10,433 nt of DNA from Gammaproteobacteria bacterium (GCA_019136395.1 JAGVUH010000624.1:1-10433); one strand, 5' to 3'; numbered from the stretch's first letter, positions 1-5,948 are shown. Notes: generated from the letters alone by a model not told the origin. Program-made: numbers and translations.

Positions 1-29
1 GTTCTCCTCCGGTATCGGCCTCAGTCGGT

Positions 30-59
30 CGTACCAAGCGCCGTGAGGCTTTTGGTACG
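30..59. other. Intergenic hairpin with GTGA tetraloop
   Basis: The arms CGTACCAA (30-37) and TTGGTACG (52-59) are perfect reverse complements. Inside them G38-T51 can wobble-pair, C39/T50 is a mismatch, and GCC (40-42) pairs with GGC (47-49). This closes on GTGA (43-46), which as RNA would be a GNRA-type tetraloop. No T-run follows on either strand, so it does not look like a classical intrinsic terminator. It lies about 160 bp beyond the stop codon of the methyltransferase gene. The pairing is seen directly; any function is unknown. Confidence 0.5.
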
Positions 60-71
60 CGGAAGGAGGGT

Positions 72-149
72 CGGGGGACGTCTGACGGGGGTGTCAACCG
101 CATGGATGCGGTTGCCAAGCCTCCAGGGATGGATTCACGGCGTCCCCCG
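72..149. repeat. Nested palindromic intergenic element (GGGGGACG...CGTCCCCC)
   Basis: The outer arms CGGGGGACG (72-80) and CGTCCCCCG (141-149) are perfect reverse complements. Between them sits a second perfect hairpin, CAACCGCA (95-102) and TGCGGTTG (107-114), with loop TGGA. The distal part contains CAGGGATGGATTCACGGCG, which I remember as a recurring intergenic motif in several gammaproteobacterial genomes, usually ending in CGTCCCC. The combination of conserved ends and an inner hairpin suggests a dispersed, non-coding repeat (REP or small MITE class). It lies downstream of the methyltransferase gene and could fold in its 3' untranslated region. The dispersed nature is recalled, not shown by this window. 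Confidence 0.6.
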
Positions 150-219
150 GACGGGAGCACCGGCACCCGACGGCGCTGGCCCACAGTGCCAAGGGAAAAG
201 GGCCCGGAAAACCAGTCAC

Positions 220-1803
220 CTAAACCGAGCCCCCCGGCGCCTCGGTCAGCAGGATCCCCTGGCGGGCGAAGAGGGCGATGAGTTCGTCCACCGCCGGACG
301 GGTCCGGGCCAGGAGCTGGTCCGGGCGCCACTGCCGGGTGGCCAGCTCCTTCGGCGGCGCCAGGCGGCCCTGGAGCAGATCGTCGCTCAGGGCCTGGGCG
401 ATCTCCGCCGCCGTGCGGGTACCATCCAGATAGCCGATGAGGCGGGCGGCGAAGGCGTCCAGGTCCAGGTTGGCGTGATTGGGCGTGGTGACCCGGCGGG
501 CGCCACTAGCCACCTGGGCCTGGGCCAGGGGCCAGACCCGTGGACGTTCCAGGGCGGGGCGGGACAGATGGCGCGGGCTGGGCCGGGCACCGAGGGCGTT
601 GTGAGCGAAAAGGCTGAACAACTCCGCCAGGCAGGCGTCCAGCTCCTGGGCCAGGGCGCCGCCGCCGGCGGCCGCGACCTGGCGCATGGCGGCGGGCAGG
701 ACCTCCGCCAGGGTCAGGGAGTCCGGGAAGCGCGCCCCCAGCTCCAGGACCAGGGCCTTGGTCAGGGGTTGGCTGATGGTCAGGCGCTTGCCGGCGGCGG
801 TGACGAAGGGGCTGTCCTTGACCCGCCGCAGATCCGGTTTGGCCACCGGGCGCAGGTCGGCGCGGAAGGCGAGACCGGCGAAGCGCTCCAGGTCGATGGC
901 GATCTCCTCCGGCAGGGGGGCATCGGCGCGGCACAGCAGGCTCTGGCGGAAGTTGCGGTTGGTGACAAAGTCCAGCCACTGCTCCAGTTCCAGGCCGTCC
1001 TCGATGGGTGCCAGGGCCTGGTCCACGCTGGTGCCATAGGTGGAAGGAAAGAGGGTGCGGGGGTCCGTGTCGCAGAGGTAGCGCAGCCCCGCCGCCTCGG
1101 CGTCGGCGGCGAACTCGCTGAAGAGGAAGGCGCGGTTCTCCTCCGCCAGGTACTCGAAGAGCAGATAGCTGGGGTGGGCCTGGTCGAGGTTGGCGATCTC
1201 CGCCAGCAGGTATTTGGCGCTGAGGGCGTCCAGCCCCGGCAGGGCCTGGCGCAGCCGCTCCAGGGCGGCGCGGGCGGCGGCCAGGCGCGCCGTCGGGCCC
1301 CGCGCCTCGCGACAGGCATGGAGCAGGATATCCCGCAGCATGCCGCGCATGCGCCAGCCGGGCAGGCAGTTGTAGCTGACGTAAAAGACCCCGCTCGGGG
1401 ACAGAAGTTGGTTGGCCAGATACAGCAGGTGCCGCCGCACCGGCTCCGGTACCCAGGAATAGACGCCGTGGGCGATGATGTAGTCGAAGGTCCCCAGGTT
1501 GGCGTCCAGATCGAGGATATCGCCCTGGCGCAGCTCCAGATTGGTCAGGCCCAGGGCCGCGACCTGGGCCTGACCCAGGGCGATCTGGCGGGCGGAGAGA
1601 TCGATGCCCAGGCAGGTGGCCTCGGGCAGACCCCAGGCCAGGGGGATGAGGTTGCCCCCGCCGGCGCAGCCTAGCTCCAGCACCCGGGCGGTGTCGGGGT
1701 CCGGGGTCGCCAGCCCCAGCAGCCGGCCGAGGATGGCCAGGTGATTGGGATGGGTCTCCGGAAAGGCGATACTCTCATAGGGAAAGTCGTCGTAGGCGTC
1801 CAT
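220..1803 (-). CDS. Class I SAM-dependent methyltransferase with methyltransferase regulatory domain
   Basis: This 527-residue protein begins with a Rossmann-type methyltransferase domain. Motif I, VLELGCAGGGNL (residues 41-52), binds SAM; GIDLS (66-70) is the acidic end of strand 2, and QGDILDLD (93-100) and FDYIIAHGVYSWV (106-118) follow as expected. Residues about 210-291, with LLFEYLAEENRAFLF and NRNFRQSLLC, match the methyltransferase regulatory domain (PF10119 type). The C-terminal 200 residues resemble the winged-helix tail of proteins related to rickettsial protein lysine methyltransferases. The substrate is therefore plausibly a protein, but this is inference. Start: ATG at 1803-1801, giving the typical DDFPYES...FPETHPNHL opening; GAGGAG lies about 12 nt upstream, a rather long spacing. 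The gene is a single unit, divergent from the YgfX-like gene. An inverted repeat abuts its ribosome binding site. Confidence 0.88.
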   Translation of the reverse strand: MDAYDDFPYESIAFPETHPNHLAILGRLLGLATPDPDTARVLELGCAGGGNLIPLAWGLPEATCLGIDLSARQIALGQAQVAALGLTNLELRQGDILDLDANLGTFDYIIAHGVYSWVPEPVRRHLLYLANQLLSPSGVFYVSYNCLPGWRMRGMLRDILLHACREARGPTARLAAARAALERLRQALPGLDALSAKYLLAEIANLDQAHPSYLLFEYLAEENRAFLFSEFAADAEAAGLRYLCDTDPRTLFPSTYGTSVDQALAPIEDGLELEQWLDFVTNRNFRQSLLCRADAPLPEEIAIDLERFAGLAFRADLRPVAKPDLRRVKDSPFVTAAGKRLTISQPLTKALVLELGARFPDSLTLAEVLPAAMRQVAAAGGGALAQELDACLAELFSLFAHNALGARPSPRHLSRPALERPRVWPLAQAQVASGARRVTTPNHANLDLDAFAARLIGYLDGTRTAAEIAQALSDDLLQGRLAPPKELATRQWRPDQLLARTRPAVDELIALFARQGILLTEAPGGSV

Positions 1804-1819
1804 GGGCAGGGCGGTCTCC

Positions 1820-1856
1820 TCGGGAGGGATGCGGTTCGGTGCGCCGGCCCTCCCGA
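1820..1856 (-). promoter_or_regulatory. Leader hairpin abutting methyltransferase Shine-Dalgarno
   Basis: TCGGGAGGG (1820-1828) and CCCTCCCGA (1848-1856) are perfect 9-bp inverted arms around a 19-nt loop. Read on the minus strand, the second arm to be transcribed ends in CCCTCCCGA and runs straight into GGAGA, so the last bases of the stem are part of the GAGGAG ribosome binding site of the methyltransferase gene. Folding would partly bury that site. This could be translational control or just a structured leader; no known riboswitch class is recognised. Confidence 0.42.
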
Positions 1857-1859
1857 CGC

Positions 1860-1919
1860 GGGGACGCCGGTGTCAGTCCGCGGCGGGGCGCGACGGGCAG
1901 GGCACCGGCCTCCGTCCCC
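1860..1919. repeat. Nested inverted repeat in divergent intergenic region
   Basis: The outer arms GGGGACG (1860-1866) and CGTCCCC (1913-1919) are perfect reverse complements, as are the inner arms GCCGGTG (1866-1872) and CACCGGC (1903-1909), which share base 1866. The GGGGACG/CGTCCCC ends and an internal GGTGTCA resemble the element at 72-149, so it may be a diverged relative. It lies between the methyltransferase and the YgfX-like gene, where promoters of both should be. GC content is very high here, so chance pairing is more likely than usual. Confidence 0.4.
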
Positions 1920-1968
1920 TGGGGTTGGTGAGGGGTGTTATGGGTAGAACGGGGGGAGATTTTACGTC

Positions 1969-2583
1969 ATGAAGTCAGCCGCCGAACGGCCGCCCCTGAT
2001 CATCCGCCCGGGGGTCTCCCGCCGGCTGCGCCTGGTCGTGCTGGGTCTCTATGGCCTCACCCTGCCGGTGGTGCTCCTGCTCCCCCTGGCCTGGCCCTGG
2101 CGGACCCTGCTGGTCCTGGCCCTGCTGATCGGGCTGGTCGGGTCCCTGGGCGGGGCCGTCGGGCATCGCTGTCCCTGGGTGCCGCGCCAGGCCATCTGGC
2201 ACCCGGAGGGCCACTGGACCCTGACCCTGGGCGACGGGCGGGAGGTGCCCGCCCGGCTGCTGGCCACCACCTATGTCACCCCAGCCCTGGTGGTCCTGAA
2301 CTTCCGCCTCGGGAGCGGGAGTGAGAATGGGACCTGGGTCAGGGGCGGGGGCGGGAGCGAGATAGGGACCGGGAAAGGCGGGGTCTCACCCGGCGGGCTG
2401 GCATCCTGGCGGCGGGCCGTCGCGCGCCCCGCCGCCTATCTCCCCTGGACCATCCGCTCCCTGGTGCTCCTGCCGGACAACCTGGACCCGGATCTGCATC
2501 GGCGGTTGCGGGTCCGGCTGAGCCTGGAGGGCACGCGCGATGTCCCGGGAGGTGAGGGCGAGGACGTGGGCGGGCGTCAATGA
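1969..2583 (+). CDS. YgfX/CptA-family membrane protein with glycine-rich insertion
   Basis: The 204-residue product has the YgfX (Cpta_toxin, PF07254) layout. A short cytoplasmic start contains RPGVSRRLR. Two adjacent hydrophobic helices follow (about 21-41 and 44-63), then a soluble domain with the WTLTLGDGREVPARLL and TYVTPALVVLNF strands, and the family's C-terminal RSLVLLPDNLDPDLHRRLRV (163-182). E. coli YgfX was described as an inner-membrane toxin affecting MreB and FtsZ, paired with SdhE; in other proteobacteria its role is unsettled. Family members are usually about 135-160 residues. The excess here is residues 115-146, a glycine/serine-rich stretch replacing a loop, made of two 12-residue imperfect repeats. 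The start is ATG 1969, with GGGGGGAG 10 nt upstream. No sdhE gene lies beside it. Its end overlaps the convergent membrane-protein gene by 7 bp. Confidence 0.8.
   Translation: MKSAAERPPLIIRPGVSRRLRLVVLGLYGLTLPVVLLLPLAWPWRTLLVLALLIGLVGSLGGAVGHRCPWVPRQAIWHPEGHWTLTLGDGREVPARLLATTYVTPALVVLNFRLGSGSENGTWVRGGGGSEIGTGKGGVSPGGLASWRRAVARPAAYLPWTIRSLVLLPDNLDPDLHRRLRVRLSLEGTRDVPGGEGEDVGGRQ
2311..2382 (+). repeat. In-frame 36-bp imperfect tandem duplication with G-quadruplex potential
   Basis: Two 36-bp units (2311-2346 and 2347-2382) encode GSGSENGTWVRG and GGGSEIGTGKGG. Their 20-nt cores at 2315 and 2351 agree at 17 of 20 positions. Because 36 bp is 12 codons, the reading frame of the YgfX-like gene is kept. 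Within the repeat, 2336-2355 has four G-runs of three or more, separated by loops of 1-3 nt, on the coding strand, which fits the canonical G-quadruplex pattern. Confidence 0.7.
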
Positions 2584-3137
2584 TGGGTACGCCGGAGGAA
2601 CACCACCGACAGCCCCACCCCGACCACGGCGATGCCCGCCAGGGTCAGGAGCATGGCGTTGTCGTTGAGGAAGGCGATGCCCACCCCGCCCCCGACCAGG
2701 AAGAGGCCGAACAGGCCCATCTTCCAGTCCATGTGGATGCCCGCCAGGATCGCGGACAGACCCAGGACGTAGATGGCCACGAAGCCATGCACCTCGGTGG
2801 TCAGGAAGGCTCGCAGGGTCTCGCCGAACAGCAGATGGATCACCAGCAGGGTGGCCAGCCAATGGAGGACCTGCCGGATGAGATAAGACCGCGTCCCGCC
2901 GGCGCTGGTCTTCATCCCCTGCCAGCCGCCCCAGATGGCGAGCAGGCCCACGGCGGGCACGAACCCTTGCCAGAGCATCCGGATCCGGCCCGGGTCGGCA
3001 TTGCCGTCGGTGAGGGCCACCAGCCAGATGGCGAGCAGATAGAGCACGATATAGGGCACGACCGCCAGCAGCATTCTGAACCGGCCGGTGCCTGGGGTGG
3101 TGGTCGTGGAGGAGGAAGAGGCGGAGGTGGTGGACAC
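2577..3137 (-). CDS. Six-helix integral membrane protein of unknown function
   Basis: The 186-residue product starts with a Ser/Thr-rich cytoplasmic-like tail (residues 2-15). About six hydrophobic helices follow, near 22-42, 55-72, 88-105, 115-134, 138-157 and 160-182. It ends in LRRTHH. I recognise no family motif. [14 protein letters not shown] carries histidines within a helix, but this is not enough to propose metal or haem binding. The start is GTG at 3137-3135, supported by AAAGGAG (3151-3145) with a 7-nt spacer, the best ribosome binding site in this part of the window; no in-frame ATG fits better. The gene is divergent from galE and overlaps the end of the YgfX-like gene tail to tail. 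It is probably an inner-membrane protein; function unknown. Confidence 0.72.
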   Translation of the reverse strand: MSTTSASSSSTTTTPGTGRFRMLLAVVPYIVLYLLAIWLVALTDGNADPGRIRMLWQGFVPAVGLLAIWGGWQGMKTSAGGTRSYLIRQVLHWLATLLVIHLLFGETLRAFLTTEVHGFVAIYVLGLSAILAGIHMDWKMGLFGLFLVGGGVGIAFLNDNAMLLTLAGIAVVGVGLSVVFLRRTHH

Positions 3138-3229
3138 GTCGAGGCTCCTTTCGGTGGTCGTCGGTGGTCGGCAAAGAGGCGCCGCCTGGCCCCCGGCGGT
3201 GTGACCGCGCTAGGCCCGCCCGCGGCGAG

Positions 3230-3259
3230 TACAATCACCGCGCGATCATTGCGCGATCA
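3230..3259 (+). promoter_or_regulatory. Candidate galE promoter -10 and tandem 9-mers
   Basis: TACAAT (3230-3235) matches five of six bases of the sigma-70 -10 hexamer. Just after it, GCGCGATCA occurs twice (3240-3248 and 3251-3259) with a period of 11 bp, about one helical turn, as expected for a regulator bound to one face of the DNA. No convincing -35 is found at 16-18 bp spacing, so the promoter would need an activator or a different sigma factor. The site is 55-84 bp before the galE ATG. Confidence 0.35.
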
Positions 3260-3313
3260 GCGTTAGGCGTCAATGTGGGACGCGGGGTTGCCACACCTGA
3301 GGGCGAAGAAACG

Positions 3314-4297
3314 ATGAACATCCTGGTCACGGGCGGCGCGGGCTACATCGGCAGCCACGCCTGCGTGGAATTGCTGGCGGCGGGCCATCGGGTCTTCGTC
3401 GTCGACAATCTGTGTAACAGCAAGGCCGAGGCCCTGCGGCGGGTGGAGGCCATCACCGGCCATGTCCCCGGCTTCGCCCGGATCGACCTACGCGATCAGG
3501 CGGCCCTGGCCGCGGTCTTCCGCGACCAGGAGCGGCCGTTCGATGCCGTCATCCACTTTGCCGGCCTCAAGGCGGTGGGTGAGTCCACCCAGATCCCCCT
3601 GGAGTACTACGACAACAACCTTGGCGGCACCCTCAGCCTGTGCCGGGCCATGGCCGACGCCGGGGTGCGCAACCTGGTCTTCAGTTCCTCCGCCACCGTC
3701 TATGGCGATCCGGCCAGCGTCCCCATCCGCGAGGACTTCCCCACCGCCGCCACCAACCCTTACGGCCGCTCCAAGTTGTTCATCGAGGAGATCCTGACCG
3801 ATCTGCACCGCAGCGATCCGCGCTGGAACATCGCCCTGCTACGCTATTTCAACCCCGTGGGGGCCCACCCCAGCGGTCGCATCGGCGAGGACCCCAACGG
3901 CATCCCCAACAACCTCCTGCCCTTCGTCGCCCAGGTGGCGGTGGGCAAGCTCCCGCGCCTGCGGGTCTTCGGCGCCGACTACCCCACCCCGGATGGCACC
4001 GGCGTCCGCGACTATATCCATGTCGTCGACCTGGCCCGGGGCCACCTGCGCGCCCTGGAAAAGCTCGCCCAGGGTTACAGCGTCCTGGAGATGGTCCGCG
4101 CCTTCGAACGCGCCAGCGGCCGAACCATCCCCTACGATCTGGTCGCCCGCCGCCCCGGGGATATCGCCATCTGTTACGCCGACCCAGAAAAGGCCCGGGC
4201 GCTGCTCGGCTGGTCCGCCGAACTCGGCCTCGACGACATGGTCCGCGACGCCTGGCGCTGGCAGTCCAGTAATCCCGAGGGTTACCCCGAGAACTGA
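3314..4297 (+). CDS. galE: UDP-glucose 4-epimerase GalE, with internal in-frame loss
   Basis: GalE interconverts UDP-glucose and UDP-galactose in the cytoplasm, using bound NAD, for polysaccharide and LPS synthesis. The start at ATG 3314 gives [15 protein letters not shown], with the NAD-binding GxxGxxG at residues 7-13; the open frame further upstream is not conserved. The extended-SDR catalytic set is present: SSSATVYG (124-131) and Y150-x-x-x-K154 in [34 protein letters not shown] and ARRPGD are all typical. The product is 327 residues, against 338 in E. coli. The difference is localised: after EKLAQ (to residue 253) the sequence jumps to GYSVLEMV, skipping about 13 residues that in homologues contain the YNLG strand and loop. 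The rest of the C-terminal domain stays in frame to the usual end GYPEN. Folding or activity may be impaired. GAGGG (3299-3303) is a plausible ribosome binding site. The gene stands alone. Confidence 0.93.
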   Translation: MNILVTGGAGYIGSHACVELLAAGHRVFVVDNLCNSKAEALRRVEAITGHVPGFARIDLRDQAALAAVFRDQERPFDAVIHFAGLKAVGESTQIPLEYYDNNLGGTLSLCRAMADAGVRNLVFSSSATVYGDPASVPIREDFPTAATNPYGRSKLFIEEILTDLHRSDPRWNIALLRYFNPVGAHPSGRIGEDPNGIPNNLLPFVAQVAVGKLPRLRVFGADYPTPDGTGVRDYIHVVDLARGHLRALEKLAQGYSVLEMVRAFERASGRTIPYDLVARRPGDIAICYADPEKARALLGWSAELGLDDMVRDAWRWQSSNPEGYPEN

Positions 4298-4423
4298 CGG
4301 CGGTTTGGTGTCAGCTCGTTTAAGCGCAAGCTGCCGGGGGCTTCCACCGCCGCCATTCGCCCCAAATCATGCCCGATGATGCCGATAGTCTGGGCGCCGC
4401 GAATAGATGCCGGTTTAGGCGGC

Positions 4424-5125
4424 TCAGGGGGTGGTCCGCGGGCTGGCCAACCCTTCCAGGGGCTGGATCAGCCGGCCGAAGGCGTCGCGGTTGACGTACT
4501 GGATGACCACCCCGCCCTTCTTGTCCATCGCCAGGTCCATGCCCCGGTCCGGATAGAGCCAATGGATCACCCCGGTCTCCGGCTCCACCCGCTTGTCCGT
4601 CGGGGTGCCGAAGCGCTGGGTCACGATCTCCGCGTCCAGGGACTTCCAGGGCAGATAGGTGATACTGGCAATCGGCAGAGTGGCCAGGGTCGCGATGTCC
4701 GTCGGCTCCAGTTCCACCTTCTTGGCCCCGCTGCCCAACTGACTGATCCGTAGGCCCCGCTCGTACATGGGCGCAAGGGTCGCGGCATCCGCCTGGATAC
4801 CGATCACAAAGTCACCGCGCAGGCGGCTGAGGTAGATCTGCTCGAAATAGGCCTCCACCGCGAACTCCGTCGGCTGCTGGTTGCTATCCAGCCGCGCGAA
4901 CAGATTCATCTCCCCGCTCTCGGCGAAGACCCGCTGCACCTCGCTCAGCGGCGTTTCCCCCAGGGTGAAACCAAAGACCCGGGTCCGACCCTGCGCATCC
5001 TGCTCCACCTGCCAGGGTAGGCGTGGCGTGGGGTCCTCCTCCCGCTCCTCCGGCAGCAACAGCATGATGCCGACGAAGCCCAGAACAGCGGCGGCCAGGA
5101 TCGACAGGATTATGCGACGTTCCAT
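4424..5125 (-). CDS. Membrane-anchored envelope protein of unknown function
   Basis: The 233-residue product has an N-terminal hydrophobic segment (about residues 5-24) preceded by MERR, followed by an acidic, proline-rich linker (EEREEDPTPRLP). This suggests a single anchor or uncleaved signal, with the remainder in the periplasm. There is no cysteine anywhere, so it is not a lipoprotein and has no disulfides. The soluble part has a first module with VFGFTLGETPLSEVQRVF (about 50-67), a pattern seen in small periplasmic domains that begin with a G-x-T-x-L-x-E-V helix. A later stretch, QRFGTPTDKRVEPETGVIHWLYPDRGMDLAMD, resembles a short beta-sheet with a charged edge. I know of no characterised homologue. 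The start is ATG 5125-5123 with GGAG about 10 nt upstream. It converges with galE over a 126 bp gap that shows no clear intrinsic terminator. Confidence 0.75.
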   Translation of the reverse strand: MERRIILSILAAAVLGFVGIMLLLPEEREEDPTPRLPWQVEQDAQGRTRVFGFTLGETPLSEVQRVFAESGEMNLFARLDSNQQPTEFAVEAYFEQIYLSRLRGDFVIGIQADAATLAPMYERGLRISQLGSGAKKVELEPTDIATLATLPIASITYLPWKSLDAEIVTQRFGTPTDKRVEPETGVIHWLYPDRGMDLAMDKKGGVVIQYVNRDAFGRLIQPLEGLASPRTTP

Positions 5126-5137
5126 GAGGGCGTGGCT

Positions 5138-5197
5138 CCGGTTAAAGAGGCATCAGGGGTCAAGGGATGAGGATAGGGGATGAGGATAGGGGATGAG
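5138..5197. repeat. Dispersed intergenic repeat copy 1 with 13-bp tandem array
   Basis: CCGGTTAAAGAGGCATC (5138-5154) recurs at 7759-7775 with a single change. It is followed by a GATAGGGGAT-rich tract in which GGATGAGGATAGG is repeated with a 13-bp period for about 2.5 copies (5165-5197). The second copy at 7759 is followed by a similar but less regular GGGAT-rich tract. The element lies just upstream of the anchored envelope protein gene, whose leader it would enter. The repetition is seen directly; the origin is unknown. Confidence 0.6.
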
Positions 5198-5283
5198 CGT
5201 GAAAGGCACTGCCCGGCTACGACTGCGCCCCCAGGGAGGCTTTCATCGTCAGGAGCGTGGCGGGACCCCTCATGAGCAGGGGG

Positions 5284-5340
5284 CTTGAAGGACATCAGCA
5301 GCGTCTTTCGTCATCCAGGGGTCGGGCGAAACCCTTCAAG
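5284..5340. repeat. Inverted repeat flanking a degenerate small repeat element
   Basis: CTTGAAGG (5284-5291) and CCTTCAAG (5333-5340) are perfect 8-bp inverted ends separated by 41 bp. The interior reads CGTCATCCAGGGGTCGGGCG, which in one frame gives HPGVGRNP. That resembles the spurious peptide left by widespread proteobacterial CGTCATTCCC-type palindromic repeats. It sits immediately after the stop codon of the Mth938-family gene and may be a decayed MITE-like unit. Confidence 0.4.
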
Positions 5341-5344
5341 GAAT

Positions 5345-5716
5345 TCAGATCGGCAAGAGCCCCGCCACCACCTCGCGGCCCTCGCCCATGAGGATGTTGT
5401 AGGTGCGGCAGGCGGCTCCCGTATCCATGACCTCGATGCCGATGCCCCGCGTCATGGCGATGGCCAGGAGGGCGGCGGGCGGAAAGACCTGCCGGGCTCC
5501 GGTGCCGAGGAGAATAACCTGAGGCTCCAGGGCCAGCAGGGCCTCCAGGTGCCCGGAGGTCAAGTCCTCGGCCCGGGCCGGCCCCCAGTCCGGGACCAGT
5601 TTGCGGGGACTCAGGATGAGCCCGACGTGGAAAATCCGGCCGTCGATCTGGATGCTTCCGGGCGCGTAGGCCTCGACCAGGTAGCCGTCGCCGGGATCTG
5701 CTTGGGAAAATTTCAT
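5345..5716 (-). CDS. Mth938-like domain protein (DUF498 family)
   Basis: A 123-residue small cytoplasmic protein consistent with the Mth938-like fold (PF04430, DUF498/DUF598). Diagnostic stretches are IDGRIFHVGLILSP (24-37), the strand-loop VILLGTGARQVFPP (67-80) and GIGIEVMDTGAACRTYNIL (91-109), all in the usual order and at usual full length. The eukaryotic relative NDUFAF3 assists respiratory complex I assembly, while most bacterial members are uncharacterised, so no specific role can be assigned. I chose ATG 5716 because MKF followed by a variable acidic stretch is the common beginning. A TTG 36 bp upstream would add 12 residues without known counterpart. The ribosome binding site is weak. 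Spacing to both minus-strand neighbours exceeds 200 bp and is filled with repeats, so it is probably transcribed alone. Confidence 0.85.
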   Translation of the reverse strand: MKFSQADPGDGYLVEAYAPGSIQIDGRIFHVGLILSPRKLVPDWGPARAEDLTSGHLEALLALEPQVILLGTGARQVFPPAALLAIAMTRGIGIEVMDTGAACRTYNILMGEGREVVAGLLPI

Positions 5717-5751
5717 GTCCGCACCATACCCCAAGGTTCGTCGAGACAGCA

Positions 5752-5775
5752 AGGTAGATCGGCAGGTAGATCGGC
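5752..5775. repeat. Tandem 12-bp duplication
   Basis: AGGTAGATCGGC occurs twice without a gap (5752-5763 and 5764-5775), followed by AG, the start of a third unit. It lies 36-59 bp upstream of the chosen start of the Mth938-family gene, where a promoter could be. Such arrays change copy number easily. Confidence 0.65.
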
Positions 5776-5790
5776 AGTCTCTGACCCTGA

Positions 5791-5881
5791 GCGGCGATGG
5801 CCGCCATGCCTATTCAGAACGCAACCGTTCAGCCCCCCTCTCCCCAACCCTCTCTTGCCGGGGGGGTGAGGGAGCAAGAGA
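5791..5881. repeat. Cluster of three intergenic hairpins
   Basis: There are three hairpins in a row: GCGGC/GCCGC with loop GATG (5791-5804); GAACG/CGTTC with loop CAAC (5817-5830); and TCTCTTGC (5851-5858) with GCAAGAGA (5874-5881). The last lies inside a CCCCTCTCCCCAACCCTCTC tract followed by GGGGGGGTGAGGG. CCCTCTCCCC/GGGGTGAGGG tracts are a common dispersed extragenic motif in proteobacteria. The cluster follows the end of the AAA-ATPase/nuclease gene on the minus strand and may protect or end its transcript, although no U-run is present. Confidence 0.5.
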
Positions 5882-5948
5882 ATCGGCGGCATGTGCTATC
5901 CATGAAAGCCCGGGCATCAATGGGGTGTGAACATATCTTTCAGAACTA

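Noticed and set aside
43..1674. A 543-codon open frame on the plus strand across the methyltransferase gene
   Set aside because: It is antisense to a gene with clear domain motifs; its peptide is low-complexity (Gln, Gly, Ala rich), as expected for the reverse of GC-rich coding DNA.
3201..3206. GTGACC as the -35 of the galE promoter
   Set aside because: The spacing to TACAAT is 23 bp, too long for a sigma-70 promoter.
3164..3313. An upstream in-frame extension of galE
   Set aside because: The conserved start is [15 protein letters not shown]; the extension covers the intergenic region and has no family counterpart.
4298..4423. A bidirectional terminator between galE and the convergent gene
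   Set aside because: Only 4-bp palindromes were found and no T-runs, so termination is probably Rho-dependent or outside the gap.
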